A stretch of DNA of 64,000 bases, from positions 37,350,339 to 37,414,338 of the forward strand of contig OX246745.1 in assembly GCA_945910005.1 (NCBI GenBank), read 5' to 3'. This document shows, piece after piece, positions 1 through 10,500 of the stretch. Source of the DNA: Isoperla grammatica. Lineage: Eukaryota > Arthropoda > Insecta > Plecoptera > Perlodidae. The notes beneath the pieces are model-generated. The model saw only the letters and a list, made by a program, of their open reading frames with translations. It made no database searches and was not told the origin of the DNA. Position numbers and translations under genes: made by a program. Position 1 is the first letter of the stretch; every line of letters begins with the position of its first letter.

Positions 1-2232
1 AGTGAGTACAGTAGTAAGTGTACAATGCAACGCTGCTTCTGTGAGCCAGGCTGTCAGTCTTGTTAGCCCGGACATGTGTAGTGAGTACAGTCGTGAGTGT
101 ACAATGCTACGCTGCTTCTGTGAGCCAGGCTGTCAGTCTAGTAAGCCCGGACATGTGCAGTGAGTATAGTAGTGAGTGAGTGTGCAATGCTACGCTGCTT
201 CTGTCAGCCAGGCTGTGAGTCTAGTAAGCCCGGACATGTGTTGTGAGTATAGTAGTGAGTGAGTGTGCAATGCTACGCTGCTTCTGTCAGTCAAGTAGGC
301 CCGGACATGTGTAGTGAGTATAGTAGTGAGTGAGTGTGCAATGCTACGCTGCTTCTGTCAGCCAGGCTGTCAGTCTTGTAAGCCAGGCCACGTGTAGTGA
401 GTATAGTAGTGAGTGAGTGTGCAATGCTACGCTGCTTCTGTCAGCCAGGCTGTCAGTCAAGTAAGCCCAAACATGTGTAGTGAGTATAGTAGTGAGTGAG
501 TGTGCAATGCTACGGTTTTCTGTGAGCCAGGCTGTGAGTCTAGTAAGCCGGGACATGTGTATTGAGTATAGTAGTGAGTGTGCATTGCTACGCTGCTTCT
601 GGCAGCCAGGCTGTCAGTCTAGTAAGCCCGGACATGTGAAGTGAGTATAGTAGTGAGTGTGCAATGCTACGCTGCTTCTGTGAGCCAAGCTGGCAGTCTA
701 TAAAGCCCGGACATGTGTAGTGAGTATAGTAGTGAGTGGGTGTGCAATGCTACGCTGCTTCTGTGAGCCAGGCTGTCAGTCTAGTAAGCCCGGACATGTG
801 TAGTGAGTATAGCAGTGAGTGAGTGTGCAATGCTACGCTGCTTCTGTCAGCCAGGCTGTCAGTCAAGTAAGCCCAAACATGTGTAGTGAGTATAGTAGTG
901 AGTGAGTGTGCAATGCTACGTTGTTCTGTGAGCCAGGCTGTCAGTCTAGTAAGCCCGGATATGTGTAGTGAGTATAGTAGTAAGTGAGTGTGCAATGCTA
1001 CGCTGCTTCTGTGAGCCAGGCTGTCAATCTAGTAAGCCCGGACATGTGTAGAGAGTATAGTAGTGAGTGTGCAATGCTACGTTGCTTCTGTGAGCCAGGC
1101 TGTCAGTCTAGTAAGCCCGGACATGTGTAGTGAGTATAGTAGTGAGTGAGTGTGCAATGCTACGCTGCTTCTGTGAGCCAGGCTGTCAGTCTAGTAAGCC
1201 CGGACATGTGTAGTGAGTATAGTAGTGAGTGAGTGTGCAATGCTACGCTGCTTCTGTGAGCCAGGCTGTCAGTCTAGTAAGCCCGGACATGTGTAGTGAG
1301 TATAGTAGTGAGTGTGCAATGCTACGCTGCTTCTGTGAGCCAGGCTGTCAGTCTAGTAAGCCCGGACATGTGCAGTGAGTATAGTAGTGAGCGAGTGTGC
1401 AATGCTACGCTGCTTCTGTCAGCCAGGCTGTGAGTCTAGTAAGCCCGGACATGTGTAGTGAGTATAGTAGTGAGTGAGTGTGCAATGCTACGCTGCTTCT
1501 GTCAGTCTAGTAGGCCCGGACATGTGTAGTGAGTATAGTAGTGAGTGAGTGTGCAATGCTACGCTGCTTCTGTCAGCCAGGCTGTCAGTCTTGTAAGCCC
1601 GGCCACGTGTAGTAAGTATAGAAGTGAGTGAGTGTGCAATGCTACGCTGCTTCTGTCAGCCAGGCTGTCAGTCAAGTAAGCCCAAACATGTGTAGTGAGT
1701 ATAGTAGGGAGTGAGTGTGCAATGCTACGCTGCTTCTGTCAGCCAGGCTGTCAGTCTAGTAATCCCGGACATGTGAAGTGAGTATAGTAGTGAGTGAGTG
1801 TGCAATGCTACGCTTCTTCTGTGAGCCAGGCTGTCAGTCTAGTAAGCCCGGACATGTGTAGTGAGTATAGTAGTAAGTGTGCAATGCTACGCTGCTTCTG
1901 TCAGCCGGGCTGTCAGTCTAGTAAGCCCGGACATGTGTAGTGAGTATAGTAGTGAGTGTGCAATGCTACGCTGCTTCTGTGAGCCAGGCTGTCTGTCTAG
2001 TAAGCCCGGACATGTGTAGTGAGTATAGTAGTGAGTGTGCAATGCTACGCTGCTTCTGTCAGCCAGGCAATCAGTCTAGTAAGCCCGGACATGTGTAGTG
2101 AGTATAGTAGTGAGTGTGCAATGCTACGCTGCTTCTGTCAGCCAGGCAATCAGTCTAGTAAGCCCGGACATGTGTAGTGAGTATAGTAGTGAGTGTGCAA
2201 TGCTACGCTGCTTCTGTGAGCCAGGCTGTCAG
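1..2232 (+). repeat. A array 1 (79/83-bp minisatellite), cut by window start
   Basis: About 28 tandem units, starting inside a unit. Each unit runs from GCTTCTGTSAGCCAGGCTGT through CCCGGACATGTG and two AGTGAGT blocks to GCAATGCTACG. Units are 79 bp, or 83 bp where GTGAGTG has become GTGAGTGAGTG. Two short units lacking 12 bp lie near 287 and 1495, both with the linked variant TAGTAGG. From about base 80 onward the array matches array 5 from about 30,035 (offset near 29,950) down to the following B, so the two stretches are copies of one ancestral segment. No gene is visible. Confidence 0.96.
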
Positions 2233-2393
2233 TTAGTAGGCCCGTACATTGCCCTCGCTGGTTTTAGACTGCCGCGGGCTCATTACAGGACTCGAAAATC
2301 ATCTTCCCACATTTACACATTCCAAGAGCGTAGTTCCCATGTCTGAACCATAGATAGCACCATAACGTCCGTAGACAGTATTGATGCACCTTG

Positions 2394-2460
2394 CCCAGTG
2401 TTTGGCCCCTTCCCCTAGTAGGCCCCTAGTAGGCTCCTTTTAAGCCCCCAGTAAGCCCCC
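2394..2460 (-). other. Six C-runs: candidate i-motif (+) / G-quadruplex (-)
   Basis: C-runs of 3, 4, 4, 4, 5 and 5 lie at 2394, 2406, 2412, 2423, 2445 and 2456. The first four are separated by 9, 2 and 7 bases. On the - strand this gives four G-runs with short loops. The runs are embedded in a degenerate tandem of CTAGTAGGCCC-like words. All nine B modules keep the cluster at about the same offset (about 160-230 bp from the module start); copy 4 has one change (CTAGCAGG). Folding is inferred from run spacing only. Confidence 0.4.
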
Positions 2461-2610
2461 AGTGGTAGGTCGATTTAGGCTGGTATTACAACTTATGCCA
2501 GAAACAGAATTATTAGGACCTCTTTTGAGTCATGGGTGCAAATTTGAGAGACCTTTTTAAACATCTAGTTTTTCAAATCTGTATTCTTCGCACGTAGCCT
2601 TCATCAATAT

Positions 2611-2647
2611 TCCACTTTCTACTTTCTCTCTTCTTCCTAATGGCCAG
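2611..2647 (+). promoter_or_regulatory. Polypyrimidine tract ending in CAG (splice-acceptor-like)
   Basis: A run of about 28 bases that is nearly all C and T is followed after a few bases by GGCCAG. TCATCAAT upstream could act as a branch-point word. The same tract is kept in every B module about 380 bp from its start (CCTAATGGCCAG in subtype I, CCTACTGGCCAG in subtype II). It looks like a 3' splice site, but no exon is recognisable, so this is only a resemblance. Confidence 0.2.
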
Positions 2648-2873
2648 TCCTCTTCCATCGCCCACAAACCCCGTTAAGGGCAGTATTCCAGTTTCAAGCG
2701 ATGGATGAATATGTGATAAATGCCCAATAGAAAAAAGGAATCAAGACAAATCTCGTAAATCGGTTACTGGTTTATTGATAATGAGGGAGCGAGGTCGATT
2801 GTTGCGCGAAAACTACGTAGACCAGTACACACATAGGGAAACTCCCCCTCCCCCCTGCGGAATATTGTAGACC

Positions 2874-2889
2874 TATATATTATGATAAA
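2874..2889 (+). promoter_or_regulatory. TATA-like AT-rich stretch in B
   Basis: TATATATTATGATAAA lies about 640 bp into the module and is conserved in all nine copies, immediately after a C-rich tract and GCGGAATAT. It could serve as a TATA element for transcription of the B end and C array. There is no independent evidence of a start site, and AT-rich words arise easily by chance. Confidence 0.15.
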
Positions 2890-2937
2890 GTGATAAATTT
2901 GGAGTAGAACTTGACTTGTTCGTCACATGGCCAGTGG

Positions 2938-2952
2938 TGGGTGTGGCACCCA
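2938..2952. other. Perfect 6-bp stem hairpin in B
   Basis: TGGGTG, a 3-base loop TGG, then CACCCA form a perfect inverted repeat inside GGCCAGTGGTGGGTG. The surrounding bases are identical in all the B copies. No T-run follows directly, so it is not a convincing intrinsic terminator. Confidence 0.5.
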
Positions 2953-2995
2953 GGGGTGTCCAAAAGGTGAATTTTGCTGATTTTGTGACCATAAA

Positions 2996-3022
2996 TTATT
3001 TTTTTACAGCCAAACCAATAAA
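2996..3022 (+). promoter_or_regulatory. T-run + ACAG and AATAAA at the B end
   Basis: ATTATTTTTTTACAG is a second acceptor-like word, with TGCTGAT upstream as a possible branch point. CCAATAAACC follows and supplies a canonical polyadenylation hexamer, which starts 13 bases before the module end in every copy. The C array downstream is T- and GT-rich, as downstream elements of poly(A) sites often are. The T-run varies (10 T in copies 4 and 7). Function is inferred. Confidence 0.22.
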
Positions 3023-3030
3023 CCGACTGA

Positions 3031-4568
3031 TATCTCTTTGTTGAAACTTCTTTGTCATTGATTGTTGTTTATTCTTTGATTGTATGTATTGAGGTGTTTG
3101 ATCAACAGACACATCTTTGTTGAAACTTCCTTGTCATTGATTGTTGTTTATTCTTTGATTGTATGTATTGAGGTGTTTGATCAACAGACATATCTTTGTT
3201 GAAACTTCTTTGTCATTGATTGTTGTTTATTCTTTGATTGTATGTATTGAAGTGTTTGATCAACAGACATATCTTTGTTGAAACTTCTTTGTCATTGATT
3301 GTTGTTTATTCTTTGATTGTATGTATTGAGGTGTTTGATCAACAAACATATCTTTGTTGAAACTTCTTTGTCATTGATTGTTGTTTATTCTTTGATTGTA
3401 TGTATTGAGGTGTTTGATCAACAGACATATCTTTGTTGAAACTTCTTTGTCATTGATTGTTGTTTATTCCTTGATTGTATGTATTGAGGTGTTTGATCAA
3501 CACACACATCTTTGTTGAAACTTCTTTGTCATTGATTGTTGTTTATTCTTTGATGGTATGTATTGAGGTGTTTGATCAACAGACACATCTATGTTGAAAC
3601 TTCTTTGTCATTGATTGTTGTTTATTCTTTGATTGTTTGTATTGAGGTGTTTGATCAACAGACTTATCTTTGTTGAAACTTCTTTGTCATTGATTGTTGT
3701 TTATTCTTTGATTGTATGTATTGAGGTGTTTGATCAACAGTCATATCTTCGTTGAAACTTCCTTGTCATTGATTGTTGTTTATTCTTTGATTGTATGTAT
3801 TGAGGTGTTTGATCAACAGACATATCTTTGTTGAACCTTCTTTGTCATTGATTGTTGTTTATTCTTTGATTGTATGTATTGGGGTGTTTGATCAACAGAC
3901 ATATCTTCGTTGACACTTCTTTGTCATCCTTTGTTGTTTATTCTTTGATTGTATGTATTGAGGTGTTTGATCAACAGACATATCTTTGTTGAACCTTCTT
4001 TGTCATTGATTGTTGTTTATTCTTTGATTGTATGTATTGAGGTGTTTGATCAACAAACATATCTTTGTTGAAACTTCCTTGTCATTAATTGTTGTTTATT
4101 CTTTGATTATATAAATTGAGGTGTTTGATCAACAGACATATCTTTGTTGAAGTGTCTTTGTCATTGATTGTTGTTTATTCTTTGATTGTATGTATTGAGG
4201 TGTTTGTTCAACAGACATATCTTCGTTGAAACTTCTTTGTCATTGATTGTTGTTTATTCTTTGATTGTATGTATTGAGTTGTTTGATCAACAGACATATC
4301 TTTGTTGAAACTTCTTTGTCATTGATTGTTGTTTATTCTTTGATCTTTTGTATTGAGGTGTTTGATCAACAGACATATCTTTGTTGAAACTTCTTTGTAA
4401 TTGATTGTTGTTTATTCTTTGATTGTATGTATTGAGGTGTTTGATCAACAGACATATCTTCGTTGAAACTTCCTTGTCATTGATTGTTAGTTTATTCTTT
4501 GATTGAATGTAATGAGGTGTTTGATCAACAAACATATCTTTGTTGAAACTTCTTTGTCATTGATTGTT
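3031..4568 (+). repeat. C array 1 (79-bp AT-rich minisatellite), 19 units + 35 bp
   Basis: Each unit reads from TATCTTTGTTGAAACTTC through CATTGATTGTTG, TTTATTCTTTGATTGTATG and TATTGAGGTGTTTGATCAAC. The period is 79 bp (for example 3041, 3120, 3199). The composition is about 71% AT, with about 49% T on this strand. Individual units carry private markers (ACACATCTATG, ACTTATC, AGTCATATCTTCG, ATTGGGGTG, GATTATAT, TGTTCAAC, GAGTTGTTT) in an order kept between arrays. It exits in subtype I style (GATTGTTAGTTTATTC in the last units) and ends at CATTGATTGTTG, directly joined to CTTCTGTCAGCC of array A. Confidence 0.96.
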
Positions 4569-7500
4569 GCTTCTGTCAGCCAGGCTGTCAGTCTAGTAAG
4601 CCCGGACATGTGTATTGAGTATAGAAGTGAGTGAGTGTGCAATGCATCGCTGCTTCTGTCAGCCAGGCTGTCAGTCTAGTAAGCCCGGACATGTGTAGTG
4701 AGTATAGTAGTGAGTGTGCAATGCTACGCTGCTTCTGTGAGCCAGGCTGTCAGTCTAGTAAGCCCGGACATGTGTAGTGAGTATAGTATTGAGTGAGTGT
4801 GCAATGCTACTTTGCTTCTGTCAGCCAGGCTGTCAGTCTTGTAAGCCCGGACATGTGTAGTGAGTATAGTAGTGAGTGTGCAATGCTACGCTGCTTCTGT
4901 GAGCCAGGCTGTCAGTCTAGTAAGCCCGGACATGTGTAGTGAGTATAGTAGTGAGTGAGTGTGCAATGCTACGCTGCTTCTGTGAGCCAAGCTGTCAGTC
5001 TAGTAAGCCCGGATTTGTGTAGTGAGTATAGTTGTGAGTGTGCAATGCTACGCTGCTTCTGTGAGCCAGGCTGTGAGTCAAATAAGCCCGGACATGTGTA
5101 GTGAGTATAGTAGTGAGTGAGTGTGCAATGCTACGCTGCTTCTGTCAGCCAGGCTGTCAGTCTAGTAAGCCCGGACATGTGTAGTGAGTATAGTAGTGAG
5201 TGTGCAATGCTACGCTACTTCTGTGAGCCAGACTGTCAGTCTTGTAAGCCCGGACATGTGTAGTGAGTACAGTAGTGAGTGTACAATGCTACGAAGCTTC
5301 TGTAAGCCAGGCTGTCAGTCTAGTAAGCCCGGACATGTGTAGTGAGTACAAGAGTGAGTGTACAATGCTACGAAGCTTCTGTAAGCCAGGCTGTCAGTCT
5401 AGTAAGCCCGGACATGTGTAGTGAGTATAGTAGTGAGTGAGTGTGCAATGCTACGCTGCTTTTGTCAGCCAGGCTGTCAGTCTAGTTAGCCCGGACATGT
5501 GTAGTGAGTATAGTAGTGAGTGAGTGTGCAATGCTACGCTGCTTTTGTCAGCCAGTCTGTCAGTCTTGTAAGCCCGGACATGTGTAGTGAGTACAGTAGT
5601 GAGTGTACAATGCTACGAAGCTTCTGTAAGCCAGGATGTCAGTCTAGTAAGCCCGGACATGTGTAGTGAGTATAGTAGTGAGTGAGTGTGCAATGCTACG
5701 CTGCTTTTGTCAGCCAGGCTGTCAGTCTAGTAAGCCCGGACATGTGTAGTGAGTTTAGTAGTGAGTGTGCAATTCTACGCTGCTTCTGTCAGTCAGGGTG
5801 TCGGTCTAGTAAGCCCGGACATGTGAAGTGAGTATAGTCGTTAGTGTGCAATGCTACGCTGCTTCTGTGAGCGGGCTGTCAGTCTAGTAAGCCCGGACAT
5901 GTGTAGTGAGTATAGTAGTGAGTGTGCAATGCTACGCTGCTTCTGTCAGCCAGGCTGTCAGTCTAGTAAGCCCGGTCATGTGTAGTGAGTATAGTCGTTA
6001 GTGTGCAATGCTACGCTGCTTCTGTGAGCAGGCTGTCAGTCTAGTAAGCCCGGACATGTGTAGTGAGTATAGTAGTAAGTGTGCAATGCTACGCTGCTTC
6101 TGTCAGCCAGGCTGTCAGTCTAGTAAGCCCGGACATGTGTAGTGAGTATAGTAGTAAGTGTGCAATGCTACGCTGCTTCTGTCAGCCACGCTGTCAGTCT
6201 AGTAAGCCCGGACATGTGTAGTGAGTATAGTAGTGAGTGACTGTGCAATGCTACGCTGCTTCTGTCAGCCAGGCTGTCAGTCTAGTAAGCCCAGACATGT
6301 GTAGTGAGTATAGTAGTGAGTGAGTGTGCAATGCTACGCTGCTTCTGTCAGCCAGGCTGTCAGTCTAGTAAGCCCGGACATGTGTAGTGAGTATAGAAGT
6401 GAGTGTGCAATGCTACGCTGATTCTGTCAGCCAGGCTTTTAGTCTAGTAAGCCCGAACATGTGTAGTGAGTATAGAAGTGAGTAAGTGTGCAATGCTACG
6501 CTGCTTCTGTGAGCAGGCTGTCAGTCTAGTAAGCCCGGACATGTGTAGTGAGTATAGTAGTGAGTGTGCAATGCTACGCTGTTTCTGTGAGCCAGGCTGT
6601 CAGTCTAGTAAGCCCGGACATGTGTAGTGAGTATAGTAGTGAGTGTGCAAAGCACCGCTGCTTCTGTGAGCCAGGCTGTCAGTCTAGTAAGCCAAGACAT
6701 GTGAAGTGAGTATAGTAGTGAGTGTGCAATGCTACGCTGCTTCTGTCAGCCAGGCTGTCAGTCTAGTAAGCCCGGACATGTGTAGTGAGTACAGTAGTGA
6801 GTGTACAATGCTACGAAGCTTCTGTAAGCCAGGCTGTCAGTCTAGTAAGCCCGGACATGTGAAGTGAGTATAGTAGTGAGTGAGTGTGCAATGCTACGCT
6901 GCTTTTGTCAGCCTGGCTGTCAGTCTAGTAGGCCCGGACATGTGTAGTGAGTTTAGTAGTGAGTGTGCAATGCTAAACTGCTTCTGTCAGTCAGGCTGTC
7001 GGTCAAGTAAGCCCGGACAAGTGAAGTGAGTATAGATGTTAGTGTGCAATGCTACGCTGCTTCTGTGAGCGGGCCTTCAGTCTAGTAAGCCCGGACATGT
7101 GTAGTGAGTAAAGTAGTGAGTGTGCAATGCTACGCTGCTTCTGTCAGCCAGGCTGTCAGTATAGTAAGCCAAGACATGTGTAGTGAGTATAGTCGTTAGT
7201 GTGCAATGCTACGCTGCTTCTGTGAGCAGGCTGTCAGTCTAGTAAGCCCGGACATGTGTAGTGAGTATAGTAGTGAGTGTGCAATGCTACGCTGATTCTG
7301 TCAGCCAGGCTTTTAGTCTAGTAAGCCCGAACATGTGTAGTGAGTAAAGTAGTGAGTGAGTGTGCAATGCTACGCTGTTTCTGTGAGACAGGCTGTCAGT
7401 CTAGTAAGCCCGAACATGTGTAGTGAGTATAGTAGTGAGTGTGCAATGCTACGCTGCTTCTGTCAGCAAGGCTGTCAGTCTAGTAAGCCCGGATATGTGT

Positions 7501-10500
7501 GGTGAGTGTAGTAGTGAGTCAGTGTGCAATGCTACGCTGCTTCTGTGAGCCAGGCTGTCAGTCTAGTAAGCCCGAACATGTGTAGAGAGTATAGTAGTGA
7601 GTGTGCAATGCTACGTTGCTTCTGTGAGCCTGGCTGTCAGTCTAGTAAGCCCGGACATGTGTAGTGAGTATAGTAGTGAGTGTGCAATGCTACGTTGCTT
7701 CTGTGAGCCAGGCTGTCAGTCTAGTAAGCCCGGACATGTGTAGTGAGTATAGTAGTGAGTGTGCAATGCTACGCTGCTTCTGTGAGCCAGGCTGTCAGTC
7801 TAGTAAGCCAAGACATGTGAAGTGAGTATAGTAGTGAGTGTGCAATGCTACGCTGCTTCTGTCAGCCAGGCTGTCAGTCTAGTAAGCCCTGACATGTGTA
7901 GTGAGTATAGTAGTGAATGTGTGCAATGCTACGCTGCTTCTGTCAGCCAGGCTGTCAGTCTAGTAAGCCCGGACATGTGTTGTGAGTATAGTAGTGAGTG
8001 GGCAATGCTACGCTGCTTCTGTGAGCCAGGCTGTCAGTCTAGTAAGCCCGGACATGTGTAGTGAGTAAAGTAGTGAGTGTGCAATGCTACGCTGCTTCTG
8101 TCAGCCAGGCTGTCAGTCAAGTTAGCCCGGCCATGTGTAGTGAGTAAAGTAGTGATTGAGTGTTCAATGCTACGCTGCTTTTGTCAGCCAGGCTGTCAGT
8201 CTAGTAAGCCCGGACATGAGAAGTGAGTTTAGTAGTGAGTGTGCAATGCTACGCTGCTTCTGTGAGCCAGGCTGTGGGTCTAGTAAGCCCGGACATGTGA
8301 AGTGAGTATAGTAGTGAGTGTGCAATGCTACGCTGCTTCTGTCAGTCAGGCTGTCGGTCTAGTAAGCCCGGACATGTGTAGTGAGTATAGTCGTTAGTGT
8401 GCAATGCTACGCTGCTTCTGTGAGCGGGCTGTCAGTCTAGTAAGCCCGGACATGTGTTGTGAGTATAGTAGTGAGAATGCAATGCTACGCTGCTTCTGTC
8501 AGCCAGGCTGTCAGTCTAGTAAGCCCGGACATGTGTAGTGAGTATAGTCGTTAGTGTGCAATGCTACGCTGCTTCTGTGAGCAGGCTGTCAGTCTAGTAA
8601 GCCCGGACATGTGAAGTGAGTATAGTCGTGATTGTGCAATGCTACGCTGCTTCTGTCAGCCAGGCTGTCAGTCTAGTAAGCCCGGACATTTGTAGTGAGG
8701 ATAGTAGTGAGTGACTGTGCAATGCAACGCTGCTTCTGTGAGCCAGGCTGTCAGTCTAGTAAGCCCGGCCATGTGTAGTGAGTATAGTAGTGAGTGTGCA
8801 ATGCTACGCTGCTTCTGTGAGCCAGGCTGTCAGTCTAGTAAGCCCGGCCATGTGTAGTGAGTATAGTAGTGAGTGTGCAATGCAACGCTGCTTCTGTGAG
8901 CCAGGCTGTCAGTCTAGTAAGCCCGGCCATGTGTAGTGAGTATAGTAGTGAGTGTGCAATGCAACGCTGCTTCTGTGAGCCAGGCTGTCAGTCTAGTAAG
9001 CCCGGACATGTGAAGTGAGTATAGTCGTGATTGTGCAATGCTACGCTGCTTCTGTGAGCCAGGCTGTCAGTCTAGTAAGCCCGGACATGTGTAGTGAGTA
9101 TGGTAGTGAGTGAGTGTGCAAAGCTACGCTGCTTCTGTCAGCCAGGCTGTCAGTCTAGTAAGCCCGGACATGTGTAGTGAGTATGGTAGTGAGTGAGTGT
9201 GCAAAGCTACGCTGCTTCTGTCAGCCAGGCTGTCAGTATAGTAAGCCCGGACATGTGTAGTGAGTATAGTAGTGACTGAGTGTGCAATGCTACGCTGCTT
9301 CTGTCAGCCAGGCTGTCAGTATAGTAAGCCCGGACATGTGTAGTGAGTATAGTAGTGAGTGAGTGTGCAATGCTACGCTGCTTCTGTCAGCCAGGCTGTC
9401 AGTCTAGTAAGCCCGGACATGAGAAGTGAGTATAGTAGTGAGTGAGTGTGCAATGCTTCGTTGCTTCTGTGAGCCAGGCTGTCAGTCTAGTAAGCCCGGA
9501 CATGTGTAGTGAGTAAAGTAGTGAGTGTGCAATGCTACGCTGCTTCTGTGAGCCAGGCTGTCAGTCTAGTAAGCCCGGACATGTGTAGTGAGTATAGTAG
9601 TGAGTGTGCAATGCTACGCTGCTTCTGTGAGCCAGGCTGTCAGTCTAGTAAGCCCGGACATGTGTAGTGAGTATAGTAGTGAGTGTGCAATGCTACGCTG
9701 CTTCTTTAAGCCAGGCTGTCAGTCTAGTAAGCCCGGACATGTGTAGTGAGTATAGTAGTGAGTGTGCAATGCTACGCTGCTTCTGTCAGCCAGGCTGTCA
9801 GTCAAGTAAGCCCGGCCATGTGTAGTGAGTATAGAAGTGATTGAGTGTGCAATGCTACGCTGCTTCTGTGAGCCATGCTGTCAGTCTAGTAAGCCCGGCC
9901 ATGTGAAGTGAGTATAGTAGTGAGTGTGCAATGCTACGCTGCTTCTGTGAGCCAGGCTGTCAGTCTAGCAAGCCCGGACATGTGTGGTGAGTATAGAAGT
10001 GAGTGAGTGTGCAATGCTACGCTGCTTCTGTGAGCCAGGCTGTCAGTCTAGTAAGCCCGGACATGTGTAGTGAGTATAGTAGTGAGTGTGTGTGCAATGC
10101 GTCGCTGCTTCTGTGAGCCAGGCTGTCAGTCTAGTAAGCCCGGACATGTGTAGTGAGTATAGTAGTGAGTGTGCAATGCTACGCTGCTTCTGTCAGCCAG
10201 GCTGTCAGTCTAGTAACCCCGGACATGTGTAGTGAGTATAGTAGTGAGTGAGTGTGCAATGCTACGCTGCTTCTGTGAGCCAGGCTGTCAGTCAAGTAAG
10301 CCCGGACATGTGTTGTGAGTACAGTAGTGAGTGAACAATGCTACGCTGCTTCTGTGAGCCAGGCTTTCAGTATAGTAAGCCCGGAAATGTGCAGTGAGTA
10401 TAGAAGTGAGTGAGTGTGCAATGCTACGCTGCTTCTGTGAGCCAGGCTGTGAGTCTAGTAAGCCCGGACATGTGTAGTGATTATAGAAGTGAGTGAGTGT

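Larger units (their letters stand above)
2233..3030 (+). repeat. B module copy 1, subtype I (798 bp)
   Basis: Non-tandem segment linking the A and C arrays. It starts with a half-recognisable A remnant (TTAGTAGGCCCG) after the last GGCTGTCAG of array A and ends at CCGACTGA before the first C unit. Subtype I is recognised by CCTCGCTGGTTTTAGAC near the start, CTCATTACAGG, and AGATAGCACCATAACG. It contains, in order, a C-run cluster (2394-2460), a long pyrimidine tract (2611-2638), a C-rich tract (about 2848-2857), an AT-rich TATA-like stretch (2874-2889), a short hairpin (2938-2952), a T-run ending in ACAG (to 3009) and AATAAA (3017-3022). I recognise no known gene or element; no terminal inverted repeats or target duplications are visible. 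Confidence 0.95.

Noticed and set aside
2460..2830. RNA polymerase III B-box-like words (GGTCGATT) in B
   Set aside because: Only a partial match to the B box, with no A box at a proper distance and no tRNA or 5S fold.
2233..3030. rDNA intergenic spacer
   Set aside because: Spacers often mix subrepeats with promoter copies, but nine periods pass without any rRNA gene and B shows no rRNA-like sequence that I recognise.
2233..3030. B as a transposable element
   Set aside because: No terminal inverted repeats, long terminal repeats, target duplications or coding remnants; it is always at the same A/C position. A Helitron-like origin cannot be excluded but is not supported.
3031..4568. CENP-B box in C units carrying TTCGTTGAAACTTC
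   Set aside because: The TTCG half and one internal A fit, but the CGGG half is missing in all units.
3031..4568. Yeast-type replication origin word in TTTATTCTTTG
   Set aside because: Mismatches at three positions of the 11-base consensus; the AT-rich repeat gives such near matches freely.
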